A DNA stretch of 64,000 nt from Streptomyces spinoverrucosus. Its GTDB lineage: Bacteria > Actinomycetota > Actinomycetes > Streptomycetales > Streptomycetaceae. The stretch lies in the NCBI RefSeq assembly GCF_015712165.1, contig NZ_JADPZX010000001.1, positions 186,001 to 250,000 of the forward strand, read 5' to 3'. Of this stretch, positions 51,553-60,400 are shown piece after piece. The notes under the pieces were generated by a model, which saw only the letters and a program-made list of their open reading frames with translations, was not told where the DNA came from and made no database searches. Numbering within the stretch: position 1 is the first letter of the stretch; every line of letters starts with the position of its first letter. The position numbers and the translations under genes are program-made.

Positions 51553-52761
51553 TCAGTCCGGCTTCTCCCCCGGCCCCGGTCCTACGGATGCCCGTGAGCG
51601 GTTCAGCAAGGGCAGCGCGATCAAAGGAAACACGATCACGGACAAGAGGCCCGCTGCCACCAGTGCTGCCGCGTTGGCCGGTCGGATCGCGTCCAACTCC
51701 AGCCCGATCGTTGTCGCCGCCACGATCACGGGCAGGGACGTGGCCTGCAGGAGTCCACTGGCCATGACCTCCGACCTGGAGAGACCCGCCCTGCGGTAGA
51801 CCACAGCGGGCAGTCCACGAACGAGAAGAAGCGCGGCAAGGAACATCGGCACCCGCAGCACCGCCCCGGCGTCCGCGAACAGCGCCCCGAGGTCGAACTG
51901 GATACCGCTGGTCACGAAGAAGACCGGGACGAGGAATCCATAGCCGAGGCCCTCCAGTTTGACGTGGAACTGCGGATGCGTCCGTTCCGCGGCGGGGTCG
52001 ACCAGCCGCAGCACGGCCCCCGCGATGAAGGCGCCCAGAATCGCCTCGAACCCGAAATGCATGGCGACCGCGGACAGGCCGACGACCAGAACCATGGTCA
52101 AACGGACCCGTACTTGAGCGCTCGTGTCAGCCAGATTCATCACTGCCTCGGACAGCCACATCGTGCGCCCCGCACGTATCGACGTCACCGCGATGAACAC
52201 CGTCAGGCAGGCAAGGCCGAGCAAGAGAAGGACTCTGGAGGCCGGGCCCGACGCATGTTCGGAGAAGAACAGCGACAGCAGCAGCACAGCGCTGATCTCA
52301 CCTGCGGAGGCCCCTCCGATGGTCAGTTGACCGACCGGCCGGTCGACCGCGTCGGCGTCCTTCAGGATCGGGATCAGCAGCCCCAGGGACGTGGCCACCA
52401 ACGCGGTGCCGATCAGCAACGGGCTCTCGACCAGTCCGGCGAGGTCCAGCACCCAGCCGACGACCCCGGCCAGTGCGAGCGTGCCCGCCAGGCCGAGGGC
52501 GACCAGCCGTCCCCGTGGCCCGCGCAGTTGCTGGACATCGATTTCGAGCCCGGCGAGGAACAGCAGGAAACTCAGTCCAATGATCGACAACGCCTCGACG
52601 GTGGCGTCCGGTTGCACGAGATCCAGCACCGCCGGACCGAGGACCACGCCGGCCAGGATCTCCAGGACCGGGCCCGGGAGACGTACACGGGGTACCAGGG
52701 CGAGGAGGAACGGGACGCAGGCGGCTACCGCGAGAACGATGACCAGATTGTCGTACGACAT
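51553..52761 (-). CDS. CPA2-family cation:proton antiporter (Kef/NapA type)
   Basis: The 402-residue membrane protein has about 12 hydrophobic segments and the CPA2 pattern LEILAGVVLGPAVLDLV, then LSFLLFLAGLEIDVQQLRG and ILGAFIAGAVLRLVDP. It exchanges Na+ or K+ for protons. The cytoplasmic TrkA/RCK domain found in KefB/C is absent; the protein ends right after the membrane part. It follows the molybdoenzyme operon on the same strand but is separated by 104 bases and starts a different transcript upstream. Confidence 0.9.
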   Translation of the reverse strand: MSYDNLVIVLAVAACVPFLLALVPRVRLPGPVLEILAGVVLGPAVLDLVQPDATVEALSIIGLSFLLFLAGLEIDVQQLRGPRGRLVALGLAGTLALAGVVGWVLDLAGLVESPLLIGTALVATSLGLLIPILKDADAVDRPVGQLTIGGASAGEISAVLLLSLFFSEHASGPASRVLLLLGLACLTVFIAVTSIRAGRTMWLSEAVMNLADTSAQVRVRLTMVLVVGLSAVAMHFGFEAILGAFIAGAVLRLVDPAAERTHPQFHVKLEGLGYGFLVPVFFVTSGIQFDLGALFADAGAVLRVPMFLAALLLVRGLPAVVYRRAGLSRSEVMASGLLQATSLPVIVAATTIGLELDAIRPANAAALVAAGLLSVIVFPLIALPLLNRSRASVGPGPGEKPD

Positions 52762-52878
52762 CGCGACTCCGGCGGCACGACGTGCGGTGCACTGGCTATG
52801 ACCAACGTTGCCCTATTTCGCGACACTATGTGCTGCCGGCCATTCCCGACTGATCGGCGCGGCATTACCGTCGACGGC

Positions 52879-53319
52879 ATGAGCGAGAACTCCAAGCGTT
52901 CCGTTGTCGTCGAGCGCACCAGCAGTGGCCACTTCGTCGCAACCAACGCCCGTGGCGGAACGATCAGTTTCGGTACGGCCTCCGGTGCCGACGGCGACAC
53001 CGAGTTCACCCCGGTCGAGCTGCTCCTCGCCGCGATCGGGGGCTGCACGGCCGCGGACGTCGATGCCGCCACCAGCCGCCACGCGGAGCCGAGCGAGTTC
53101 TCCGTCGCGGTGACCGGCGACAAGATCAACGACGAACTCGGCAACCGCATGATCAACATGGCGGCCACCTTCACCGTCACCTTCCCGGACGGCGACGGCG
53201 CCGAGCGCGCCCGCGCGATTCTTCCCCGGGCGGTCAAGTCGTCCCATGACCGTCTCTGCACGGTCAGCCGCACGATCGAGATCGGCACGCCCGTGACCGC
53301 GACGATCAAGGATGTCTGA
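52879..53319 (+). CDS. OsmC/Ohr-family thiol peroxidase
   Basis: The 146-residue protein has the OsmC pattern FTPVELLLAAIGGCTAADVDAAT with the peroxidatic Cys (about C58) and the second Cys in SSHDRLCTVSRTIEIG (about C128). The pair reduces organic or fatty-acid hydroperoxides. No clear ribosome site precedes the ATG, so the message may be leaderless. It is divergent from the antiporter gene. Confidence 0.9.
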   Translation: MSENSKRSVVVERTSSGHFVATNARGGTISFGTASGADGDTEFTPVELLLAAIGGCTAADVDAATSRHAEPSEFSVAVTGDKINDELGNRMINMAATFTVTFPDGDGAERARAILPRAVKSSHDRLCTVSRTIEIGTPVTATIKDV

Positions 53320-53382
53320 AAAACGACAGGGGCCGACTTCCGTCGTAGGGTGCCTCTCGCACGTGAAGGACAGGAGGCCGAG

Positions 53383-54069
53383 GTGACCGGCATGACGTTG
53401 ACCGGGACGACGGTGGCCGAGGTGATGGCCGAACTGGCCGAACTCGAGGACCCGAAGATCCGCGAGGTGAACGAGAAACACGGTGACGATCACGGCGTGA
53501 ACCTCGGCAAGCTGCGCGCGCTCGCGAAGCGGTTGAAGACGCAGCAGGACCTCGCGTGCCGGCTCTGGGAGACGGATGACACCGCGGCGAGACTGCTGGC
53601 GCTCCTGATCTGCCGCCCGAAGGCGTTCGAGCGTGACCAGTTGGACGCCATGTTGCGTCAGGCGCGCACACCCAAGGTGCACGACTGGCTCGTGAACTAC
53701 GTGGTGAAGAAGAACCCGCACTCCGAAGAGCTGCGCCTGGCCTGGTCCGCCGATCCGGATCCCGTGATCGCGAGTGCCGGCTGGGCGCTGACCGCCGAAC
53801 GCGTGGCGAAGAAGCCCCAGGGCCTCGACCTCGCGGGACTGCTCGACGTCATCGAGGCGGAGATGAAGGACGCCCCGGACCGCCTGCAGTGGGCGATGAA
53901 CAACTGCCTGGCCCAGATCGGGATCGAGCACGCCGAGCACCGCACCCGCGCGATCGACATCGGTGAGCGCCTGGAGGTGCTCAAGGACTACCCGACTCCC
54001 CGGGGCTGCACGTCTCCCTTCGCGCCCATCTGGATCAACGAGATGGTCCGCCGACAGCACGAACGGTAG
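53383..54069 (+). CDS. AlkD-like DNA alkylation repair protein
   Basis: The 228-residue all-helical HEAT-like protein reads VMAELAELEDPKIREVNEKHGDDHGVNLGKLRALAKRL, LWETDDTAARLLALLICRPK and HDWLVNYVVKKNPHSEELRLAW, the layout of the AlkC/AlkD DNA glycosylase family, which removes positively charged alkylated bases. I chose the GTG at 53383, with AGGAGG five bases upstream, over an ATG at 53392. It lies 63 bases after osmC on the same strand. Confidence 0.85.
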   Translation: MTGMTLTGTTVAEVMAELAELEDPKIREVNEKHGDDHGVNLGKLRALAKRLKTQQDLACRLWETDDTAARLLALLICRPKAFERDQLDAMLRQARTPKVHDWLVNYVVKKNPHSEELRLAWSADPDPVIASAGWALTAERVAKKPQGLDLAGLLDVIEAEMKDAPDRLQWAMNNCLAQIGIEHAEHRTRAIDIGERLEVLKDYPTPRGCTSPFAPIWINEMVRRQHER

Positions 54070-54103
54070 GAAGCCCTCAGCAGGGTTGTCCCTCGGTCGC
54101 CGG

Positions 54104-54130
54104 ACTTGCGGACAGAAGCTGACCGCAAGT
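54104..54130. promoter_or_regulatory. Inverted repeat ACTTGCGG-N11-CCGCAAGT upstream of an NmrA-like gene
   Basis: ACTTGCGG (54104-54111) and CCGCAAGT (54123-54130) are exact inverted copies with 11 bases between, ending 17 bases before the start at 54148. The 19-base centre-to-centre interval (about two helical turns) suits a dimeric regulator such as HxlR or MarR, though none is adjacent. Confidence 0.55.
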
Positions 54131-54147
54131 CTCCCTACGGTCGTGTC

Positions 54148-55005
54148 ATGACGCAGACGCAGAAGATTCTTGTCACCGGCGCCACCGGAACCGTCGGCCG
54201 CCAGGTCGTCGCCGAACTCCTCGCTCGCGGCCACGCGGTGCGCGCCCTCACCCGGGATGCGGCGAGGGCCGCGTTCCCGGCATCAGTCGAGGTCGTCCAG
54301 GGCGACCTGACCGACCCCGACAGCCTGGTCCCGGCCCTGGAGGGTGTCACCGGCCTCCATCTGATCACCTTCGGCGGGCCCTACTTCGCCCCCCTCGAGA
54401 CCGGCCCGCGGATCCTGAAGCTGGCCCGCGCGGCCGGCGTACGCCGGGTCACCGTGCTGAACGGCGGCGGGCCGTCCCCGCTGGAAGACGCGGTGCGTGC
54501 CGACGACGCCGTGGACTGGACCGTGGTCATGCCGGTCGAGTTCATGGCCAACGCCCTGGAGTGGGCGGACCGGATCATGGCCTCGGACGAGGTCCGCGAG
54601 CCGTTCGTCTCCCGGTTGAGCGCCATGGTCCACGAGGGCGACATCGGCGCTGTCGCGGCGGTCGCGCTCACTGAGGCGGGCCATGGGGGCCAGGAGTACC
54701 TGATCACCGGTCCCGAGGTGCTGACCGTCGGCGACAAGGTCGCGGCGATCGCCGCCGCCCGCGGCCGGGAGATCACCCTCGTCGAGCTGACCGAGGAACA
54801 GGCCGCCGAGGAGTGGCGGGCGGCGGGCCAACCCCAGGACCTGATCGACTTCCTGCTCGATGTGTACGGCAACACCCCGGAGGTGGGCCGCACGGTCATC
54901 GACACCGTCGAGAAGGTCACCGGCCGCCCGGCCCGCACCTTCGGTCAGTGGGTTGCGGAGCACGCGGACGCCTTCACGGCGGAACGGCCCGCCGCCACGG
55001 CGTAA
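54148..55005 (+). CDS. NmrA-like NAD(P)-binding oxidoreductase (atypical SDR)
   Basis: The 285-residue protein has the NAD(P) loop ILVTGATGTVGRQVVAELLARGHAVRALTR (residues 7-36), FGGPYFAPLETG, VTVLNGGGPSPLEDAV and a C-terminal PQDLIDFLLDVYGNTPEVG...VTGRPARTFGQWV helix pair. The classical SDR Tyr-Lys pair is absent. It resembles the NmrA-like gene at 44372 but is not a close copy. The ATG at 54148 lacks a good ribosome site and may be near the transcript start. Confidence 0.9.
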   Translation: MTQTQKILVTGATGTVGRQVVAELLARGHAVRALTRDAARAAFPASVEVVQGDLTDPDSLVPALEGVTGLHLITFGGPYFAPLETGPRILKLARAAGVRRVTVLNGGGPSPLEDAVRADDAVDWTVVMPVEFMANALEWADRIMASDEVREPFVSRLSAMVHEGDIGAVAAVALTEAGHGGQEYLITGPEVLTVGDKVAAIAAARGREITLVELTEEQAAEEWRAAGQPQDLIDFLLDVYGNTPEVGRTVIDTVEKVTGRPARTFGQWVAEHADAFTAERPAATA

Positions 55006-55034
55006 CCCGGCGCCCGCGCCGAGGTGTTACGGCG

Positions 55035-55060
55035 GGAGCCGCGGGCGTACCCGCGGCTCC
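55035..55060. terminator. Bidirectional hairpin terminator
   Basis: GGAGCCGCGGG (55035-55045) pairs perfectly over 11 bases with CCCGCGGCTCC (55050-55060) around a CGTA loop, between two convergent genes. Confidence 0.88.
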
Positions 55061-55067
55061 TGGTCGA

Positions 55068-56633
55068 TCACGGCAGGTGGATCCCGGCTCCCGGTCCCAG
55101 CGGCAGGTCGAAGGCGTAGAACACGCCGAGCACGGCCAGCCATGCCCCGATGAAGGGCAGTACGTAGATCGCGAGCCGGGACATCAAGGTGCCCAGCTGC
55201 GCGCCCGGTTCGTAGCGGCGGACCAGCGCCAGGGAGAGGAAGAGATAGGGGTTGAGCGGCGAGATCATCTGGGTCGCCGAGTCCGCGATCCGGAAGGCCG
55301 CGAGGGTCAGTGCCGGGGACATCCCGATGAGCATGAAGGTCGGTACGAAGACCGGGGCCATCAGTGACCACAGCGCCGACCCGGAGGTGATCAGCATGTT
55401 CAGCGCGCTGACCACCAGGACGAAGAGCACCAGGGCGGTGAAGCCGGTCAGCCCCGCGGACTTCAGCAGTTCCGCGCCCTCCACGGCGAGCAGGGTGCCC
55501 AGGTTGGACCAGGTGAAGACCGCGATGAACTGCGCGATGACGAGGATGAGCACGATGTAGCCGGCCATCGAGGTGACCGACTCGCCCATCATCTTCGGGA
55601 TGTCGTTGCGATGCGTCACCGTGCGGGCCTTCACCCCGTACACCGCGCCCGCGATCACGAAGGCACCGAACAGGAGCGGCACGATGCCGCTGAGCGCCGG
55701 CGACGGCACGAGCGCGCCGCCCTCGCCGCGCAGCGGGCTGCCGGGCAGCAGCCAGGCGACCAGCACGACCGCCGCGTACGCACCGGTCGCCACCGTGGCC
55801 CACAGCAGTCCGCGCCGCTGCTCCGCGCTGATCCCGGCGGACTCGTCCTCGGACGACTCGGCCGTGACCGGGGCGGGCAGCCTCGGCTCCAGCACCCGGG
55901 CCGTGAGGAATCCGCCGATGAGGGCGAGCACCACGCTGGCCGAGGCGGTGAAGAAGTAGTTGACCAGGAGGTGCGTGGGCGCGTCCGGCCCGGTCGGCAG
56001 CACGGCCGCGACCTTCTCGGTGATGCCCGCGTACAGCGCGTCCAGGGCGCCCACCGTGAAGCCCGCCGAATAGCCGGCGCAGACACAGGCGAAGGCCCCG
56101 ACGAGTCCGGCGACCGGGTGCCGGCCTGCGGCCTTGAACACCAGCGCGGCCAGCGGCGGGATCACCAGCACCGCGATGTCGCTCATCACGTGGCCCTGGC
56201 AGGCCACGAAGGCCACCACGTACGGCAGCAGCCACGCCGGCGCCTTGGCGATGGTCGCCCGGACCGCCGTCTCCAGCAGTCCGGTCCGCTCGGCGACTCC
56301 GACGGCCATCATCATCAGCAGGACGGTGCCCAGGGGCGGGAAGCCGGTGAAGTTGGTGAGCGCGTTCTCCAGGAACCAGCTGATGCCGCCTGAGGTGAAC
56401 AGCCCCTGGATCTCGAGGCGCTCGTCGCTTCCCGGCACCGTCACCCCGACGTTGGCCCAGGCCAGCGCGGTGGAGACCACGGCGAGCAGGACGAAGAGGG
56501 CCGTGAAGAGATAGAAGGGGTGCGGCAGCTTGTTGCCCAGGCGCTCCAGGGCGGCCATGAGCCGGTCGAGCCGGCCGCTGCCGTATCCGCCGTCGCCCTT
56601 GGTCGGGGATGGCGATGCGAGGGTGTCCTGCAT
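55068..56633 (-). CDS. AbgT-family transporter
   Basis: The 521-residue membrane protein has about 12-13 spans and AbgT signatures: LGNKLPHPFYLFTALFVLL near the N-terminus, VACQGHVMSDIAVLVIPPLAALVF, LNMLITSGSALWSLMAPVFVP and ADSATQMISPLNPYLFLSL. The family moves p-aminobenzoyl-glutamate or exports sulfonamides. I chose the ATG at 56633 with GAGAGGCG seven bases upstream. It lies 11 bases after an amidohydrolase gene, so import of an amide-linked compound and its hydrolysis are probably coupled. Confidence 0.92.
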   Translation of the reverse strand: MQDTLASPSPTKGDGGYGSGRLDRLMAALERLGNKLPHPFYLFTALFVLLAVVSTALAWANVGVTVPGSDERLEIQGLFTSGGISWFLENALTNFTGFPPLGTVLLMMMAVGVAERTGLLETAVRATIAKAPAWLLPYVVAFVACQGHVMSDIAVLVIPPLAALVFKAAGRHPVAGLVGAFACVCAGYSAGFTVGALDALYAGITEKVAAVLPTGPDAPTHLLVNYFFTASASVVLALIGGFLTARVLEPRLPAPVTAESSEDESAGISAEQRRGLLWATVATGAYAAVVLVAWLLPGSPLRGEGGALVPSPALSGIVPLLFGAFVIAGAVYGVKARTVTHRNDIPKMMGESVTSMAGYIVLILVIAQFIAVFTWSNLGTLLAVEGAELLKSAGLTGFTALVLFVLVVSALNMLITSGSALWSLMAPVFVPTFMLIGMSPALTLAAFRIADSATQMISPLNPYLFLSLALVRRYEPGAQLGTLMSRLAIYVLPFIGAWLAVLGVFYAFDLPLGPGAGIHLP

Positions 56634-56644
56634 GGCGTCGCCTC

Positions 56645-57895
56645 TCAGTCGGTGCCGTGGGTTGGCTTGATCTGCTGGGTGAGGGTGTTCTTGCGTACGA
56701 CGCCCTGCTGGATCACACAGCGGATGTGCGCGGGGTCGGCGAGCACCGAGATGTCGGCCAGCGGATCGCCCTCGCACACGACGAGGTCCGCGGCCTTGCC
56801 GGCCTCCAGGGTGCCGAGCCGCTCGCTGAGCCCGAGCAGTTCGGCGGCGACCCTGGTGCCGGCGGCGATCGCGTCCGTCGGGGACATCCCGAGGGAGACG
56901 AGATGCATCAGTTCGCGCAGGTTCTGGCCGTGCGGGCTGATCGCGGCGTCGGTGCCCATGGCGATCCGCAGCCCGTCCGCGATCGCGGCGGAGATGTTCT
57001 CCTTCGTGATGCCGGACCAGCGCATCTTCTTCTCGTAGTGGTACGGCGCCATCGTCGCCCGGTCGATGCCGTCGAAGACCGTGGAGAGGGTGGGGACGAC
57101 GAACACGCCGCGCTCCCCGGCCAGTTCACGGGCCTCGGCGTCCAGGCCGTAGCCGTGCTCGATGCTGGTGACGCCGCCCCGGATCGCGTTGAGGATGCCC
57201 GCGGTGCCCTGCGCGTGCGCCGCCACCGGGCGCCCTCCGTGCCGGCGCACCTCGTCCACGACGGCGCGGATCTCCTCCTCCATCAGCCCCTCGTCCTCGG
57301 GCTGGTCGTGCGGGCTGCCCATGCCGCCGGTCGCGCAGAGCTTGATGACGTCGGCGCCCTCGCGCAGCAGCCGCCGTACCGCCTTGCGGACCTCGTACGG
57401 ATCGTCCGCGATCTCGCCGACGCCACCGCTGGGGTCGAACCCCGAGGGGGTGGTGAAGTCGGCGTGGCCGCCGGTGTGGCCGATGATGCGGACCGCGGTG
57501 TGCAGGCGGGGGCCCTCGATCAGGCCCTCGGCGACCGCGGTCCGGAACCCGGCGGGCAGGCCGCCGAGGTCGCGGGCGGTGGTGACGCCGGCGTCGAGGG
57601 TGCGGCGCAGCCGGCGGGCGGTGCGGAAGGTCTCCACCGTGTCGTCCAGGGCGTAGCGCCCGGACAGTGCCTTGGCGTTCTCGGCGCTCAGGTGCACATG
57701 GCAGTCGATGAAACCGGGCAGTACGGTGCGGCCCGCCACGTCCAGGACGCGGATGTCCGGCGCGGTGGCCGGGGCGTCCTCGGATCGGCCGACATGGACG
57801 AGGTCACCGTGCTCGTCCGTGACGACCACGCCGTCGGCCACGGGCGCGCGGCCGGTGCCGTCGACGATCCGGGCGTTGATGATCTTCAGGGCCAC
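56645..57895 (-). CDS. Metal-dependent amidohydrolase (imidazolonepropionase/prolidase-like)
   Basis: The 416-residue TIM-barrel protein has the full metal site: HVH (H66, H68), a likely carboxylated K185 in DVIKLCATGG, H227 in PVAAHAQG, H247 in SIEHGYGLD and D316 in MGTDAAISPHG. This is the subtype that includes Xaa-Pro and other dipeptide/acyl-amino-acid hydrolases. I chose the GTG at 57895 (VALKIINARI) with GAGGAG eight bases upstream; longer frames run into the divergent promoter. It forms an operon with the AbgT transporter, opposite an Lrp-type regulator. Confidence 0.9.
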   Translation of the reverse strand: MALKIINARIVDGTGRAPVADGVVVTDEHGDLVHVGRSEDAPATAPDIRVLDVAGRTVLPGFIDCHVHLSAENAKALSGRYALDDTVETFRTARRLRRTLDAGVTTARDLGGLPAGFRTAVAEGLIEGPRLHTAVRIIGHTGGHADFTTPSGFDPSGGVGEIADDPYEVRKAVRRLLREGADVIKLCATGGMGSPHDQPEDEGLMEEEIRAVVDEVRRHGGRPVAAHAQGTAGILNAIRGGVTSIEHGYGLDAEARELAGERGVFVVPTLSTVFDGIDRATMAPYHYEKKMRWSGITKENISAAIADGLRIAMGTDAAISPHGQNLRELMHLVSLGMSPTDAIAAGTRVAAELLGLSERLGTLEAGKAADLVVCEGDPLADISVLADPAHIRCVIQQGVVRKNTLTQQIKPTHGTD

Positions 57896-57992
57896 TGCTA
57901 CCGCTCCTCGTGCTGTCGGATGTCGCGGTAGCCTCAGGTCCATCGGCAGCACGGACGCCGGATTGCAGGATTCGTTCATCGGAGCGCCCGAA

Positions 57993-59003
57993 ATGCAGGA
58001 TCAGGAACTCAGCGAGCTGGATCTGGCGATCGTCAACGCCCTGCAGATCCAGCCCCGCGCCCCCTGGTCCCTGGTGGGCCGGGTGCTGGGCGTGGACGCC
58101 GTCACCGTCGCCCGCCGCTGGAAGCGGCTCAGCGACAGCGGGGCCGCCTGGGTGAGCGGCCACATGGCACCGGGGACCGACGACCGGGTGATGGCCCAGG
58201 TCGAGATCGTCACGGCGGCAGCTCAGACCGGCCGGGTGGCCGAGATCCTCGCCCGCGACATCTCCACCCTGAGCGTCAAGCAGACCTCCGGCGCCCGGGA
58301 CATCCTGGCGATCGTCTGGGCGTACAGCCTCGACGAACTCGCCGACTACATCGGCGAGCGCATCGCCCGCTGCCCCGGGGTCCGCGCCACCCGCTCGCAC
58401 GTCGTCACCGACGCGCCGTACGAGGGAAGCCGCTGGCGGCTGCGCAGTCTCTCCGCGGAGCAGCGCGCCCAGCTGCGCCCGCCGGAGCGGCCGCCCGTGC
58501 CTGCCGAGCCGCTGCGCCCGCTCGACCGCCGCATCGTGGTGGCCCTCGGCGAGGACGGCCGCATGCCGCTGAGCGAACTCGCCGAACGCGCCGGCACGAG
58601 CGTGGCCACCGCCCGCCGCAGGCTGAGCCAGCTGCTCGGCTCGGGGGGGCTGGTCCTGCGCTGCAGCCTCGCCCGCCCGCTCACCGGCTGGCCCGTCACC
58701 GCCGTCTACTTCGCCTCCGTACCGGCGGAGCACCTTCAGGCGGCGGAGGCGGCGCTGCGGACCCTGCCGGAACTGCGGCTGTGCACCGTCACCGCCGGGC
58801 CGCACAATCTGATCCTCGACGCGTGGCTGCGCGGCGTCCACGACGTGCACCGCCTCGAGGCGCACCTGGAGCACGAGATGGCCCACCTCGGCTTCCGGGT
58901 CGGCGACCGCGCGGTGGTCCTGCGCACGGACAAGAACGTCGGCCGCATCCTCGACCGGCGCGGCCACAGCGTGGCGGCGGTTCCACTGGAACGGCTCGCC
59001 TGA
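57993..59003 (+). CDS. Double-length Lrp/AsnC-family regulator
   Basis: The 336-residue protein contains two Lrp/AsnC units in tandem. Unit one: helix-turn-helix LDLAIVNALQIQPRAPWSLVGRVLGVDAVTVARRWKRL (about residues 10-47) and a ligand part. Unit two: LDRRIVVALGEDGRMPLSELAERAGTSVATARRRLSQLL (about 175-213) and a second ligand part (LPELRLCTVTAGPHNLILDAWL). Usual Lrp proteins have about 150 residues. It is divergent from the amidohydrolase/AbgT operon and is its likely amino-acid- or dipeptide-responsive regulator. Direct repeats TGCAGGATT/TGCAGGATC sit just upstream of and across the start. Confidence 0.9.
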   Translation: MQDQELSELDLAIVNALQIQPRAPWSLVGRVLGVDAVTVARRWKRLSDSGAAWVSGHMAPGTDDRVMAQVEIVTAAAQTGRVAEILARDISTLSVKQTSGARDILAIVWAYSLDELADYIGERIARCPGVRATRSHVVTDAPYEGSRWRLRSLSAEQRAQLRPPERPPVPAEPLRPLDRRIVVALGEDGRMPLSELAERAGTSVATARRRLSQLLGSGGLVLRCSLARPLTGWPVTAVYFASVPAEHLQAAEAALRTLPELRLCTVTAGPHNLILDAWLRGVHDVHRLEAHLEHEMAHLGFRVGDRAVVLRTDKNVGRILDRRGHSVAAVPLERLA

Positions 59004-59018
59004 CGAGCCGCAGGAGCG

Positions 59019-60296
59019 CTAGGTGTTCTGTCCACGGCGCACGGACGCTGCCGGAGGGCGTTCGCGCAGGGCCCCGTAGGCCAGGAAGTAGGCCGGCACC
59101 CGGTTCACCCAGCGCGAGGTGGTGACCAGCTCGGTCAGGCGCTTGGCCCGCTTGGGGTCGCCGAGGGGCGGTCGGCCCAGCAGGAGCGGCTCGATGACGT
59201 TAGTGTGGGCGAAGCGCTGCAGGCCCTGGGTGAGGGCCGTGGTGGGCCAGCGGCGGCGCTGGACGCGGCGTACGGCCGCCGGCAGGCCGGCCGCACCGTC
59301 GCTCAGCGGTCCCACGAGGTGCCGGGCGGCGGCCACGGCGTCCTGGACGGCGAGGTTGATGCCGATGCCGAAGACCGGGGACATGGCGTGGGCCGCGTCG
59401 CCGATGCACAGCAGCCCGGGCCGGTGCCAGCGCCGGAGCCGGTCGAGCCGTACGTCGAGCAGTTTCACCTCGTCCCAGGACGCGAGGGTGTGCATCCGGT
59501 CCGCGATCCACGGGACGGCGGCGCCGTACATGTCCCTGAACCGGTCGAGACCGGCCGCGCGCAGTCGGGCGTCGCTGCCCTTGGGGATGATTCCGGCGCA
59601 CTGCCAGTAGTCCCCGCGGTCGATCATGGCGCTGAGGAACCGGTCGCCGACCCCTCCCACGAGTCCGTGCGGGTCGCTGTCACGCCGCGGCAGCCGGAAC
59701 CACCAGGCGTCCATCGGGCAGGGGAACGTGCGCAGCCCCAGCTCGGGCATCGAGCGGGCCAGCGAGCCCCGGCCGTCGCAGGCCACCGTGAGGGTGGCCC
59801 GCAGCTCGCCGGTGCGGCCGTCGGAGGTGCGGTACGACACGCCGGTGACACGGCCCCGTTCCACCAGGAACGAGGTCGCCTCGGTGTTCATGCGCAGGGA
59901 GAAGGCGGGCTCCCGCCCGGCCTCGTCGGCGAGGAGGTCGAGCAGGTCCCACTGGGGCACCATCGCGATGTAGTTGTACTGGCGCCGCAGCGCGGCGATG
60001 TTCCCGACGGTGACCAGTGACCGGTCGGGGCCGAGCGGCAGCTGGATCGTCGTGACCCGGCGCTGCGGCAGCCGGGCGAACCGCTCGCTGAGGCCGAGCT
60101 CGTCCAGGAGGGCGAGGGTGGTCGGATGCACGGTGTCGCCGCGGAAGTCACGCAGGAAGTCACCGTGCTTCTCCAGGACCGTCACCTGGACCCCGGCCCG
60201 GGCCAGCAGCAGCGCGAGGACCATTCCGGCGGGCCCGCCGCCCACCACACAGCACGTGGTCCGCTCCCTCGCCCCGTGGGCGTCCTTCGCGTCCAT
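59019..60296 (-). CDS. FAD-dependent monooxygenase (PHBH family)
   Basis: The 425-residue protein has the FAD loop CCVVGGGPAGMVLALLLARAG (residues 15-35), a DG-type motif in LTVACDGRGSLARSM and the FAD-ribityl motif GLLCIGDAAHAMSPVFGIGINLAVQDAV. This is the class A flavin hydroxylase family, which acts on aromatic or polyketide-like substrates with NAD(P)H. It is divergent from a cytochrome P450 gene with a 104-base shared region holding a small palindrome, so the two oxidases are probably co-regulated. Confidence 0.92.
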   Translation of the reverse strand: MDAKDAHGARERTTCCVVGGGPAGMVLALLLARAGVQVTVLEKHGDFLRDFRGDTVHPTTLALLDELGLSERFARLPQRRVTTIQLPLGPDRSLVTVGNIAALRRQYNYIAMVPQWDLLDLLADEAGREPAFSLRMNTEATSFLVERGRVTGVSYRTSDGRTGELRATLTVACDGRGSLARSMPELGLRTFPCPMDAWWFRLPRRDSDPHGLVGGVGDRFLSAMIDRGDYWQCAGIIPKGSDARLRAAGLDRFRDMYGAAVPWIADRMHTLASWDEVKLLDVRLDRLRRWHRPGLLCIGDAAHAMSPVFGIGINLAVQDAVAAARHLVGPLSDGAAGLPAAVRRVQRRRWPTTALTQGLQRFAHTNVIEPLLLGRPPLGDPKRAKRLTELVTTSRWVNRVPAYFLAYGALRERPPAASVRRGQNT

Positions 60297-60336
60297 CGCG
60301 CTTCGTCCCTTCGTCGCGCCACCGATCGGTCACACT

Positions 60337-60348
60337 GGTATACATACC
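60337..60348. promoter_or_regulatory. Possible operator GGTAT-AC-ATACC
   Basis: A 12-base interrupted palindrome stands in the divergent region between the FAD monooxygenase and P450 genes, in an AT-rich patch. The form fits a TetR/MarR-type site, but no such regulator gene is adjacent. Confidence 0.5.
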
Positions 60349-60400
60349 CACAAGTAATGGCAAACCTTCGCGCATGGTTGCCACGTGCCCGGGAGGCATG

